Shown here piece after piece: positions 26,701 to 38,782 of a stretch of 64,000 nucleotides of DNA. Within the stretch, counting starts at the first letter, position 1. Each line of letters starts with the position of its first letter. The stretch comes from Carallia brachiata (Eukaryota; Streptophyta; Magnoliopsida; Malpighiales; Rhizophoraceae): assembly GCA_021464245.1 (NCBI GenBank), contig JADCRB010000013.1, forward strand, positions 5,086,959 to 5,150,958, read 5' to 3'. A program made the translations under genes and the position numbers. The notes beneath the pieces were generated by a model. It was not told the DNA's origin. It saw nothing but the letters and a program-made list of their open reading frames with translations, and made no database searches.

Positions 26701-29700
26701 ATTCTGAGGCCAATTATTCCTCCAGGAAATCTCCTCCATAAATGAATGGCTCACAGCAAAGATATTTCCTAATTTGAATAAAAAGAAACATAACTCAACA
26801 CAACTGGTTTATTAAGATGTCAAGGCTGAAGAGACCACACATCATTAATCACTATGCAATGGCAGACTAAAAAAAGGAAATATGAACTAAATTAAAACGT
26901 TGTCCAATACAGTCAGAGAAGCAAGAACAGGAAAAACCTTGTCGCTAGGAAAAGCAAATGTTGAAGGCTTAAGGTTGTGGTAATCTTTTAAGCAACTTAG
27001 TGGCTTGAACCCAAGAAGATGAAGCTGTCCTGTAGAAACTCTTTTTATCTCTGCCAGCTCCTCCACAGAAAACTTGACGTTCTCACTAAATAGTAGATTG
27101 AACTATTAGACAACAAATTCAGCAAAAAACTAGGCTAATTTTATCTGAACCAACAAATCAAATAATAAAAAGGACTGGCACATCACCCTTTCTACCGACC
27201 ACATTTGAAGCAGAAGATAATTATCACTACCAAAGGCAAAATTTTAACTATGATTGATGGAACTCCGGGTATTATGTTTAACCATGCCAAACTACAACAG
27301 CTTTCTACTTTCATTATTTATTTATTACGTTTGTTAATCCTAGAAAAATCATGACTCAACGGCAAAAAATGCCATTAAAAACTACAACACTATGCAATCA
27401 TAAAGAAGTAAAGCTCAATTATTTTCACAGGCATAGATGTTGCTGCTTCAAAATTAACAGACAGTTCTCAATAAAAAAGAAAAACTTCATCTACATTATA
27501 CAAGAATGTCATAATCAGATGACATGTTACCATGAATTTACTTAAGGGCAAAACTCCTTTGGAGATAAGTTCCTTTGACATGGCTTTTTCATTATTAAAA
27601 ATAACGTATCCAAGATAAAGATGCTTACTTTTTGTAAGGCTGATAGAGTAGCCTTGGTTCTTGCATCAGTGCACCGGTATCCGCACATAAGTAAGATCTC
27701 TCTGTCTACACAATATTGACACGTAACTGAAACAAAATCTACAATAGACATTAAAAATCCACAAGCAACACATCCTCAGATTTTTTATGTTTAACTTGTT
27801 ACCCCTGACAAGCTTTTTTACTGTAAAGTTGAGAATAAAAGAAAAGTAGGGGAAATTTCAAGAATTATATTACTTTTGATCCCCCAACATCATTAGATGG
27901 GAAGAGTTCATATAAACAACAGCTATCAAGAGCATTTCCTGCTGCTACCTCCCCCACACCCCCCCCCCCCAACAAATACACACACAATAAATAAATAAAT
28001 AAATAAAATTTACTCACAATGTGGTAAATTGTTGCACCTTGGCATTTCCCACCATGGCCACCCCCCCCCCCCAATGCCAACCCCTTTAGTCTGATATGGT
28101 AAATTATTGCACTTTGGTCCATTCTGTGCTATTTCACTAGAAATTACAGTTTAGGTTATTAACGCCATCTAACTCACTGGCCAACACAGGCATTCCCAAT
28201 TGCACAATTAGCCAGGAGAAACAAACTTCAAAATTGCCAGCCACAAAAGGCTGCATTTTTAAGCATTAACTTAGTTTCTGGCATCAAGAAGGAAGATGCT
28301 GCAACTAAAAAGAACAAATACTTATTTTTCATTACTATTATTAACATTTATGTGAAGAAAACTCCCTGTCTATATAATTTATTGCTGTTAATATACTGCA
28401 AGGAATAGGTAAGCAATGCGATGTCAAAACAGAACACTCAAAATTTTTAGTGATGAATATTTCAAATTGCAAAGAAATCTCAATAGGCACCAAACAATGG
28501 CAACCTCAAAAGAAAGTGCATAAAATTCAAGTTTACTAGATGCAAAGAGCGACAAGATGTAAAATGAAGAACATCAAACCACAATAAAGAATCAGGACAC
28601 CAAAATGGTGCTACTACAAAAAGTGGGAAACCACTCAATTTTAGAAATTACCTTCAAGGTTCTAATTACTTAGCATAAAAATATTGAAGTAGAGGCAGAG
28701 TAGAATATAGCATGACAGTTTGTATCACCTTTAAAGGACGGTTAGTAACAGAATCAAGCCATGTAATTGCACCTACAAACCAAGTGCACAGAAAAAGAAT
28801 ACATATATCAAACACATTTCAAAGATGGCTTTAAGAAACCTTTGACACCCAAAAAAAAGTAAGAGAATTGCGAGCATGTTTACCTGGCATGGTTGGGCGA
28901 ATCAAAGCATATGTATTCAGTTCAATTGACAATCCACTGGCAATTGACAATGTTACTCTTCTTATTATGCGCTTGGAGAACATGCGTTTTCTCAACTGAT
29001 CTTTCATTTCTTTCAGTCTGAAGTTAGAGATATTTTCATCAAATGGAACTATAGGAACATGTGACACATAATTGCAAGATAAAAGTTGGTTGATGATACA
29101 CATGTATAATTGGGTAAAAAAAAAAAGGATGAATCCCTCCAATCCTCCAAAAGTCCAATTCCAAACATTAGCTTCCTTTTCTTTCTCAGTTTTAAAATCT
29201 ATTAATATCTCCGACACATGGACACACTGGAACCTAACAAGTTTGCAGAGGTTAGGTCTCTCATGGGCAAATCTCCAAAGGATCACAGCGAATAATAAAG
29301 TAGAATATCAACAGAGAACGAAAAAAATTAGTTGTTGCACCGAGAACTGAGTGCAAAATTTGTCCTTTTTTGGACTGCTTTGACAACCCGAGTGATAGAA
29401 GTTTACTTCAATTTAACATGAAAAACTCCAGGAAAGGTTCAGATAAGGCCAATGACAACATAATCACATCTTTTATCAGAGTACAATAGCTCCTAATGAA
29501 TGGGTAATAACACTCCCTTAGACTGGACCAAAGGAAAGCAGCATGCTGTCTATATTGCAATTTGAATTGATAACAATAGGATAAAAAATGATGCCGTGTT
29601 TGAAAGATTTGATATAATACATGCATGTAATATGAGCTTCTATGTCTTTCAAATTATTTTATATTCAATAAATTTTTAAGTTTCTGTAGCATAACTATCT

Positions 29701-32700
29701 TTTAATCCCTGCATCCTAATCCCAAGTTCAAGAACAAAAACATGGCAGTGTCAAAGAATATGTGGTAGTATGCAATCACAAAGAGAACATTTAAGCCAAA
29801 GTGCATACTTTTGCCCTGCTGAAGGCAGAAATTGAGCAACATCATTGCCGTCCAGTCCAATCAAATCCTGAACATTGAAGATAATTGTCTTGAACAAAAT
29901 ACATATGGGTCAATTAGGAAATCAAAGGGCGTAGGTATGAGCATACAGCATAGAAGAGTGAAACATTAAACTGCTCATCAGGCCGACTCAAGGGGAGAAG
30001 CTCAATTGAGAGGCTGAGATCTTGTGCATCCTGAACAAATTGCATTGAGTAACATTCCCTAATTTTCCCATAAAATTTGCCATCTTAAAAAGATGTCAAC
30101 CATGAAGTATGTAGAATATGACTGCCAAGTCATACTTTAGCTCGCTGTAGTGTGGTCCTTGTCATATCTGCTTTTGCTGCTCCATTAATACTGCCAAAAG
30201 GATTGCTCTCATTTGTAAACAAAAGCATCCGTTTATCAGCCGTTTTTGCAGATCTGGGAGTAGTATTTTAAAAAAAAAAGCAAAGGAAACTCAGACAATA
30301 AAATAAGAATTTTACACTGGAGAAGAAAAGATTGGAAAACAATAAATACGCATTACCCCTTGCGCAGCAATGCCTGTGCTACCCAGAGAGCATTGTAAAG
30401 GGTATTCTCTCTAGACCCAGGCACTATACCATACTGACTGCCAATTTCTTTCATGAATGATTCTGCAAAAAAAATTGTTGGACAAAGAACACTTGGGATT
30501 CTAGACTAATATTTCTCTTAGCCAGGAATTTATTCAAGCATACAAGTCATATTCAATAAACAGAAAAAACTAATATACAAATCATAGAAAGTTTCATAGC
30601 AAGTCAATTCAAGAACCAGAGTACCCCAATTCATGAATGTGGGAGAGCATAATGGATGCATAGTGTTGAAGTATAATATATAATACATATTATGGGCCTC
30701 ACCAAACAGCTTAAGCTTTTGGGTGAAACGACTCCTTGACATTTAGCTGGCAAGTGAACGAAGGAAAAGGAATTTTAACTGTAATATGCTAGCCCTGTTA
30801 TCATGCAGTCACGGTGCACTGTATGTGATACAACAGAATCAACACAACAACTCCTTTCACATTTGCATGGGTCAAATTTAAATCATAACATCAAAACCAG
30901 CCCCACCGATGTCAATTAATAGTCTTCAAGACTAGAACGCAAATGTAACACTCCTCCAACACTATGCTAACAACTACAACCTGAAAGACTAATGCATTAA
31001 AACATACGCACACAGTAATTTTTGGTACACAAATAACAATCAAGTCACACTGAAACAAACCCAATGTAAAGTGTCATGATCAGAAATTAAGTGCAAAACT
31101 CCTTCAGAAAAGATTAACTCACCACTTTCAGGGAAACTTGATGAACTCATCTAATAGAAGTGGTGGCATGTATGATTGATATACAATAAATAATATTTCC
31201 CATTATCAACAAAGAATTTACCCTCTATTCTGTCAAACTCCTTTATAAGTCTTGCTGTTGGCCTGTCCAGATATTCTCTCTCCTCAACATTGAATACGAA
31301 AACACCATTTAGATCTTGGAGGTTCCTCTTTTCCCTCTGCAAAAATCCATGAGATAGAAACAAGCTGGTTCAGAATAAATTGCATCATATATAAGTATTC
31401 CATCCTAACTTAGCAAAAATAATGCATGATATATATATGCAGCAAAGATGTCCATATCAGTAGCAAAATAACTGCCACAGAAGAGACGGACACACGGATG
31501 AAGAGAGAGAGGGAGTGGTACAATGTGGACATTGATTGCAGTCCCAAGGGTAAAACTCAATGGTTCAAACGTTGGATTTGTACTTGAAGGACTCAGACTG
31601 GATATTACAATGAAGTTGTGATTTGAAGCGCAGAAAATTCATTGAATTAGATAGTGTGTAGCCTCAATCATGCATATCAACAAGCAAAACCAAAAAAAAA
31701 AAAAAAAAAGAGCAAAACTAAACAAAAGAGGAAAATTCAAAACAGTTCAAAGACAAAAGAAGATTTGGAAAGAAATGATACAAATAAGCGTGAACAGCAT
31801 GTAGTCAAAATGGGGTTAAGCAGCTTACAGTGTTAAAGAAGCAGATAGCAACTTCGTCATAGGATCTATTAATAATCTGGGTCTTCAGCGTCTCCGAAAT
31901 GCAACTGACAGCAACATGGAAATGAGTTTCATCCTTTTCGTCATCCTGCCAGTTTTGATACGTAAAGAGAAGATCCTCTCAACCCCAGCGATCAAAGGAA
32001 CAAAATCACACAAAAAGGTAACTTTTCCAATGAATCAAAAAATGTTTCCCTTTATTCTTCTCCAAAAGAGTAACATAACATAACATTTTGAGTAAGGATG
32101 GAACGGATAGATAGAACACAATAATATAAAATAATAAAGAAACAAATAAATTTAAAAATATATTTGGCCGGGAGTGCAGCATTGTTGCACGGGTTGGAGG
32201 ATTCATCCTCCAACTCCCAGGTCCGATCCCCAGACCTCCCAACCCTCATTCCCCCTCCCTACCAGCTGGGCTCCAGCTCCCAAAGAACCATATATGGCCA
32301 ATTTGACATACAAGACACCTTTTATCCATCTATCTATCTTTTTTTTTTGTTCATAAAAATGAGAAACTAGAGTGGCAACCCACAAACTCTTCAGAAGGAT
32401 TTCCACAGTTACGTTTAGTCCTGCCACTTAACTTGCACGGCTTTGAACCCGTGATCTTCCACGCGGAGCCTAAACCGTTAACCACTTAGACCACCTTAGT
32501 GGTATCTATCTATCTATCTATCTATCTATCAATTCTTCTTATGGCCATATGGGCAAGGCAGCTATCAGCGCAACAAGTAAAAATTAAGGAATGCATACTG
32601 AAACATCAACAGCAGTCACTTTCTACTTCAAAAAATAGAAGATGATAGTCTTAATTGTTTGTCGAAAAGAAAGAAAGAAAAAAAAAAAAAAGAAAATTAA

Positions 32701-32983
32701 AAATGATATAAAAAAAATTGGGAAAAAAGGAAAATGAGAGAGAGGAACTCACGGAGGGGGAAGTTGAGGCAAACATTTTGGGAGAAGCGTCGACGAGGTA
32801 GACGACGAATTCTTTGGTCGCCTCTCTCTGCCGCCGACGAAGAAGAAGACATTAAATTAAAAATTTTAAAAATTAAAAAGAAAGTCGAAAAAGAGGGGAA
32901 ATAAAAAAGAGGACCTGGAAGAAGTCGGCGTCCGAGTCATCTTCGTCGTCCTTGAAGATATCGTCGGGGTCTACTCCTTCCAT
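20761..32983 (-). CDS. KU70: Ku70, DNA end-binding subunit of the Ku heterodimer
   Basis: Nineteen exons, - strand: 32983-32915, 32827-32753, 31945-31829, 31336-31222, 30462-30357, 30253-30136, 30030-29947, 29867-29809, 29017-28884, 28772-28729, 27705-27629, 27085-26938, 23749-23688, 23530-23470, 22663-22571, 22496-22376, 21700-21596, 21469-21284, 20874-20761. They join to about 629 residues. Recognisable blocks are KEFVVYLVDASPKMF and RPTARLIKEFDRIE (N-terminal vWA-like domain), SRENTLYNALWVAQALLRKG, LPLSRPDEQFNVSLFY, the beta-barrel core with STGQLHLLGFKPL and VEPPGMHMIYLPY, the arm LQRHYAVLQALALEE, and a C-terminal SAP motif (DLSVVELKYYLAAHNLPVSG). It binds DNA ends with Ku80 in non-homologous end joining and at telomeres. 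Exons 17 and 18 are each one base out of phase (see findings). Intron 15 is GC-AG. The start MEGVDPDDIF fits plant Ku70. Confidence 0.93.
25060..25205 (+). mobile_element. SINE-like element in Ku70 intron 12
   Basis: An A-box-like CATTGGTTAAGAGTCTGG is followed about 35 bases later by a B-box-like AAGTTTGAATCC, the spacing of a tRNA-derived SINE head. The body and tail are not clearly bounded. It lies in the largest Ku70 intron (23750-26937). Confidence 0.5.
25309..25341. repeat. (GA)n followed by a G16 run
   Basis: A GA dinucleotide run of about 18 bases passes directly into about 16 consecutive G. It lies inside Ku70 intron 12. Confidence 0.9.
26491..26672 (+). mobile_element. Candidate short solo LTR
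   Basis: A 182-bp segment is flanked by exact GTCTG direct repeats at 26486-26490 and 26673-26677. It contains a TATA-like TATATAAATAG centred near 26585, then a CT-rich stretch ending CCACA. Layout and 5-bp target duplication suit a small LTR. The left end does not give a clean TG, so the call is tentative. Confidence 0.4.
32167..32300 (+). mobile_element. SINE-like element in Ku70 intron 2
   Basis: A GC-rich island in AT-rich intron with TTGTTGCACGGGTTGG and AGGTCCGATCCCCAG, resembling A and B boxes of a tRNA-derived SINE. The tail is unclear. Confidence 0.45.
32339..32502 (-). mobile_element. SINE inserted in a TATC microsatellite, Ku70 intron 2
   Basis: Read on the - strand it starts CTAAGGTGGTCTAAGTGG (A box within TGGTCTAAGTGG), continues with CACGGGTTCAAAGCCGTGC (B box) and ends in an A run (T run at 32339-32348 on +). 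Both sides are (TATC)n, 32325-32338 and 32503-32530, so the target duplication is the microsatellite. It is too diverged in the 3' half to be a tRNA gene. Confidence 0.7.
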
Positions 32984-32985
32984 TA

Positions 32986-33010
32986 CTTCTTCTTCTTCTT
33001 CTTCTTCTTC
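32986..33010 (-). repeat. GAA trinucleotide repeat in Ku70 leader
   Basis: About eight GAA units lie directly before the Ku70 start codon and in its frame; they would encode a run of Glu if translation began at an upstream ATG near 33070. More likely a transcribed 5' leader microsatellite. Confidence 0.75.
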
Positions 33011-33075
33011 AAGATTGGTTCCCAAGATTACGGTTCGATCGGTGTACGATACGATGAGTTGGGCCTTCACATGCC

Positions 33076-33101
33076 AGAGAGAGAGAGAGAGAGAGGGAGG
33101 G
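33076..33101. promoter_or_regulatory. GAGA run near the Ku70 5' end
   Basis: An (AG)n run of about 24 bases on + (CT on the Ku70 strand) lies some 95 bases upstream of the start codon. CT repeats near transcription starts are common in plant core promoters; function here is inferred only from position. Confidence 0.4.
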
Positions 33102-33717
33102 AGCCCGCGTTAATAAGGGCGTTCGAAAAAGCAACAAAGCGTACTAGGCAATTCTCGGAGGATTTGATAATAATAAAAATAAAATTAAAAAAAAAAGACA
33201 ATTAAGTCAAAATAGGGTTTTTTTTTTTTTAACCATAAAAAATACATATTATTAATATGTGAGTTATCAAATGTACCGGTCAAAACTGATGTTACTTATT
33301 GTTATTCTCATTAGGGAGAGACCCCTTATCCGAACACTGTTAGGCCCAAACAAGATTCTCTTGAGTCGACCACGGTATTAATAAGTTTAAACTTTACATC
33401 GCATGCACAAGTTAACTAGCGTTGAAGAAGGAATATTGTCTTTATTGTGCAAATTAGAACTCGAATTTAGATTTAATGAAGGGAAAATATGTCGAGTTAC
33501 TATCTGATTATTGTCAAAAATAATAACCAAAATAGGGTTAAAAGTAGATCTGATCTCTAATTACATTGTTTGCGTAGTTATAAAAATAACTTAGGGTCCG
33601 TTTGAAAATGCTGTCAATTTTTTATCACTGTTTCATATTTTTTGTTTTTTTATTTTTGTTATTTGCTGAATTGTTGTATTTATTACTGTCAACTTTTATT
33701 TTTTCATAAGAATAAAA

Positions 33718-34456
33718 AAGTAGATATAAAAAGGATAGTGAGAGAAATTGCAAAAAGAATATAAATAAAGAGAAAAAAATGCAGAGGATGGTTGATAGAA
33801 AGATGAAAAGTAAAAAGGAATGGTTAGAGAGATAATAGAAAATGGATGGAGAGAGAAAACAAGGAGAGAGAGCGAGAAAAAGGGTAGAACGAGAATAAGT
33901 TGATAGAAAGAGAGAATGAGTAGAGAGAATGGTAGAGAGAGAGAAAGATGCTAGAGATAGAATAAATAGAGAGAATGGTAGAGAGAGAAAATGAGAAAGA
34001 GAAGAGGGTAGAGAGACTGGTAGAGCGAGAAACATGAGAGAGAGTGTGGGTAGAGAGAAAATGAGTAGAGAAAGAAAAAAGAGAGAGAGGATAGAGAGAG
34101 AATAAAAAAAGAGAATGGTAGAGCGAGAAAAAAGAGAGAGAGTGTGGGTAGAGAGAGAATGTAGAGAGAGAAATATGAGAGAGAGAGGGGGATAGAGAGA
34201 GAATGAATATAAACAATGGTAGAGTGAGAAGAATGAGAGAGTGAGTAGAGAGAGAATGGTAGAGAGAGAAAAAGGAGAGGGGTAGAAAGAGAATGAGTAG
34301 AGTGAATGATAGAGACAAAAAAAGGAGAGAGCGAGAGATTAGAGAGAGAATGATTAGAGAGAATGGTAGAGAGAGAAAGAGTAGAGAGAGATATGGTAAA
34401 GATGGCTGATAGAGAAAGAAAATATTGTAAGAGAAAGTATAGAAAAGAAAGTGAAA
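33718..34456. repeat. Purine-rich GA satellite (about 740 bp)
   Basis: Nearly pure purine on the + strand, built of irregular repeats of GAGAGAATGGTAGAGAGA-like units, GAGAAAAAG and GTAGAGAGAGAATGAG. The open frames of 136 and 164 residues on the - strand are low-complexity Ser/Leu/Phe products of the repeat, not genes. Confidence 0.9.
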
Positions 34457-36193
34457 AAATAAATTGGGGAAGATCTTTTATTATTTTCCCAATCTTTTTC
34501 TTTTTTTGAAAAATACTTTCAACTTTTTAACAAAAAAAATAGAAAACAAAAATAATATTAAATATATTTTCTGTTTTTTGATAAAAAAAATAAAAAATTT
34601 AAACCATACTAAAGGGGACTTTAATAACTTGTATTAGATTATGAAATTATGCTTTTCAATGATTCAGCGTAACACCGCTTCACTATACATAATAAAGGTA
34701 AAAAGAGACAGTTCTCTTTTACAAGCGTGTGCAATGTTACCTTCACTTTCTCTTGTTTTTTTTACAAGGAAAAAAAAGAGCACTCTAATTCTACCGAGAG
34801 GTGGGACAGTTGGGCTTCTCAGCCCAACTATATTTTTAGAGGTTTGACCCAATCTGATTTGAGATAGCTTCGTTCTAACTATTTGGGATTTTTTTCTCTC
34901 CTGTTTGTTTGGTACAAGCACAAACAACTATTGGGAATTTCAAAATATGCAATTCTTGGATTATTTTTCAGCATAAAAGAGAAACTCCAAAGTAAAACAT
35001 CTTAGCATCTCTTATAGTCCAGTGACAAGTAGGAACGTTCGGTTCCATATAAAATTTTAATAGGTTCAATTATCTTTCAAAATATTTAGTGAGGTTAAAT
35101 GTATATTTTTCACATGTACAATTGTAATTAGATTGCATTACTTATGTAGCCTATACTAGCGCAAATAGAAATGCTTTATTTTAAGGTTAATTTTGTTTCA
35201 ATCTTATGTTTGAGCTAATGTTTCATATGTGCACTCAATATTTACACAATAGGTTAGAATATAATATTGGATTAGTTTAGACATGTCTCAATAAACTATA
35301 CATTACATGCTGTGTCTCAAATTTTTAATTGCTTGCGTAATCAAGTTCATTAAGTTTTTTTTAACTTTGTGAATCGCTAATTGGTGAATTTAGGGTGGTA
35401 TATATATAAAGCATAGAAATAATATTTGAGTTTTGGATTGTGCAGATACTAATGAACTTGACAGATTACCAAACGAGCTCGTGACCTCAAGCAGTCCCCA
35501 AAAATACAGTAGAACCATCCATACAACACATTGTGTAATTCTAATACGACAGCAAAGGAAAAACAAACTCTAATGATTGATGCAGGAAAGAACTTCATAG
35601 CGTTGTCAACGTATTCACGTTACATAGACAAATAAAAGTCTGAGAGATTAAGTTGCGATCGATACATTATTTTAGACGGACCTCCCCATAGACCACAAGG
35701 CTACAAAGTCTAAATCTTCGCAGCATGTTCCATAAGCAACATAAACAAACAACTACTCTCTCTCATAAAGTCTAATTAGGGTACAAGGCACGCTAACATG
35801 TGGATGATTTTTTTTCTTTTTAGATGAAAGATGTGATTCATTCATTAATGAGAAATATCAACGAATAGCAGAAGCGCAAGGTTTGTTGATAGGTTGGCAA
35901 TACAGTTCACGAGGCATAATTTTAACTTGAACTGTTAAGCAACCTAGTCCGCAACTTAATTAAACTTTCAACTAACAGCATTACAAAAGCAATTAGTCAG
36001 TCAGTCTAAAATATTATAAGCGTCTCTCAAAATTTGGCCTACGGCCATTGCCGATCTTCAGTTGGGGCGTCTAGCTCCTTCATTGCCTCTGTGGAGTCCG
36101 TTTCTATGATTTAGGATGGCAAAGAAAAGACGATACTTATCGGAGATCCATCATCGTTCGCCCCTTTTTATACGTGATCATCTAGGCTGGGCA

Positions 36194-37724
36194 CTACTTA
36201 TTTCTGGTTCCATTTTTTCCCTTACTTTCCTTCTTTTTTTTTTTTTTTTTTTTTTGATCTACTAGAGGGTCAAAGTCCGTACAAATAGAGGAATAGGAGA
36301 AATTGGAAAGACAGAGGTTCGAACCTCCGTCTCTCATGTAGACAGTATGTCCTGTAACCAATCGAGTAGAAGCTGCTGCTGGTCTACTTTTCTTCTTTTC
36401 TTCACTGCCGGTAACATTATTTTCTCTTTGGGTCGCATCCGTGTCAGGTTTGATGTTGTCGTGGATCTGGGGAGGCTTTCCGCGGTTGGGCTTCGGAGGG
36501 GTACGTGGGGCACATTTACTGGTACAAAAGAAGCAAAAAATGACTTTGGATAAGCAGCACGAGCGTATAGAGTTATGGAAAAAATTTGCTATCCATATTT
36601 TGGTAGTTATATTTGATATATATATTGTGACAAATTTTTTTATTTTTATAATAAAATTAATAAAATATAATATAAGAAATTAATACATAATTTTTTATCA
36701 TTTCCTATCACAAAAACAATAAACGTTATTACAGAAATAATTAAATTCGTCACAAAAAAATACATTTATATATACCATCTGTGTATGAAAATATTTATAC
36801 AAAACTGAACCCATGAGTTATTAGGCCTACAAAGGGCTGAAAATTATTTTTAATTAATAATAAAATTCATGCGATATGTAGATTTAATTATATTTATTAA
36901 TAAATTATTTTATTTTATTTGAGAAAATAAAAAAATATTTTAAATTTAAGTATTATTTTTAGGATTTTTTATTTTTTTGAAAAAATAAAACGATCCTTTT
37001 AAGGGAAAAAAATGAAACATTTAGGAGTAGTTTTTTTTTTTAATTTTCTTCTCTTTTCATGAAATTTTAAAATAATTCTTTTTTTTCATTTTTTAATAAA
37101 AGATAGATAAATTTGAAATATTTTTTAATATTTTTTCTTTGGCTTCAAGAATAGTTTTTTCTTCTTTTTTATTATTATTGTTTATTAAAAAATTATATAA
37201 TTATAGATATTTATTAGAGTCAAAGTTGAAATATATAATCAATAAAATTCTTATTTGATTACAATGAAATTTATATTATTGATTTATAGAATGCTAATTA
37301 TAATTGTAATAAGATTTTCATATTTATAAGATATTTTATTATTTTTAATTTGTAAATTTATGAGAAATTGTCACATAGTAGAAAGAGAAAAGTTGACATT
37401 TTCTCTCAGTTTTAGTTTTATATACTTACATATAGATGTACTAAAAGAAAAAGTATGAGACTCATTTGTAGGGAGAAAAAAAATTAGATACATATAATTT
37501 TATCTTTGATTTTACAAAGACACCATTTTTTGGACTCAGTCTCATGACTATCATATTGCAATAAAGTAATATTTTTTAATACACCAAAACTCATCGGTCA
37601 AAATATAAAAAAGGGTATATATAAAAAGTACAACTTACCTGTTTATAGTCATATGTTGGTAGCATGGCATGGTTTTCGGCAAAAGGCCTCTAGCGAGAGC
37701 CCTAGCAATTGAATTGGAAGCCAT
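36194..37724 (-). CDS. Small plastid-transit-like protein, copy A, with SINE-derived insert
   Basis: Two exons: 37724-37639 and 36518-36194. Exon 1 codes MASNSIARALARGLLPKTMP and on to the donor ACAG|GTAAG. Exon 2 opens with KCAPRTPPKPNRGKPPQIHD, the conserved body of the family. After EEKKKS a 162-bp insertion (SINE plus target duplication) adds 54 codons with no stop, then the frame resumes in the family tail KGKNGTRNK before TAG, giving 136 residues against 90-91 in copies B and D. The core is Pro/Lys/Ser-rich and looks disordered; the N terminus (Ser/Ala/Arg-rich, no acidic residue) resembles a chloroplast transit peptide. Function unknown. The frame depends on an A22 run being correct. 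It could be non-functional. Confidence 0.6.
36234..36384 (-). mobile_element. SINE inserted in coding exon of copy A
   Basis: On the - strand it runs from ACCAGCAGCAGC through a B box GGAGGTTCGAACCTC to an A22 tail (T run 36234-36255 on +). It is flanked by 11-bp near-identical repeats: TACTTTCCTTC at 36223-36233 and TACTTTTCTTC at 36385-36395. Copies B, C and D have an uninterrupted exon here, so the empty site is directly seen. Confidence 0.85.
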
Positions 37725-37762
37725 TTTCTCTCAGCTCTGTGTTTTGGCTCAAAGTCTACTAA

Positions 37763-37768
37763 TTATAA
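37763..37768 (-). promoter_or_regulatory. TATA-like element of the small gene family
   Basis: TATAAT in CCATTATAATTAGTAGACTT lies about 40 bases before the copy A start codon. The same block precedes copy B (43041-43046) and, as CCTTTATAATT, copies C and D. It is conserved along with CAGAGCTAAGAGAAAAATGG around the start codon. Confidence 0.5.
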
Positions 37769-38734
37769 TGGCTTTCCCACTCACTGCCGCACCTAATGCA
37801 AATATGATAGCGTAATTTTATCGTGGTGGGCCCCTATTAACTTTCTTCTATGTGCTTCTTTATTGTCCCTGTGCTACACTACATTTTTTTTCTTAAAAAA
37901 ATTCAAATTTTATATTACAACCATAAGGTGAAGATTCGAAAAAAAAAGTGAAAATAAAATTTTTGATCTCATTTACCGACATAATGTAACAAACTAACTG
38001 TTTTAAAAAAAAAAAAATGTTTTTGGTCTTTGTTCTTCCTTTTTCTTTTTCTATCACGAAGTCAATTTCTCCTGTACCTAAAAAGAAAAAATTCACTCAT
38101 ATGTCAATCTTTTGAATGGCTTGTTTAATATATATTTGTCCATCGTTTAATATAACAGTCTAATGGTATTTTTGTATTTTTTTCAATATTAAATTGAGTT
38201 TGAGTTTTCATACTCGTATTCTCTTTATAATAAAGATATTCAGTATGAGTATAGTATATAGATTTAAAATTTGTTAATATCGTGATTAAATTTAGAGAAG
38301 GCTCATTTTAAACTTAATAATATTTTGATAGTGGATTTTTCTTATAAAATAAGTTAAATAAAAATGTTAATAATTAAAAATTTGATTTTGATTCAAAGAT
38401 CTAATAACTTTGATTAAGTGATTTTTTGTTGTTATATATATATACACTTGTCAAAAGACTTTCTATACAGTAAAATATTAGGATACACGGATACAGACAC
38501 GACAAGACGCAGATACAGGAACACAGAAATTCTAAAAAAATTAGAACACGAATACGACATACATACAATTATAAAATATATTAAATATTATACATATATG
38601 TATGTAATTTAAATATTTTTAATAAATTTAATTTTTTTCTATATATGGTTCATAATAATAATTATTATAATATTTTATTATATAATTTGTATTTTGTTCA
38701 TAATTTTTTTAAAAAATATTATATGTGTGTGTAC

Positions 38735-38738
<4 letters not shown>

Positions 38739-38777
<39 letters not shown>
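38739..38777. repeat. (AT)n microsatellite
   Basis: About 19 AT dinucleotides in a very AT-rich region; nothing else supported around it (38200-39300). Confidence 0.9.

Positions 38778-38782
<5 letters not shown>

Noticed and set aside
32370..32500. tRNA gene suggested by A and B boxes
   Set aside because: Only the promoter boxes resemble a tRNA; the rest does not fold as one, and the A tail and flanking repeats mark it as a SINE.
33625..34318. Open frames of 136 and 164 residues on the - strand
   Set aside because: They are Ser/Leu/Phe low-complexity products of the GA satellite, with no domain or splice context.
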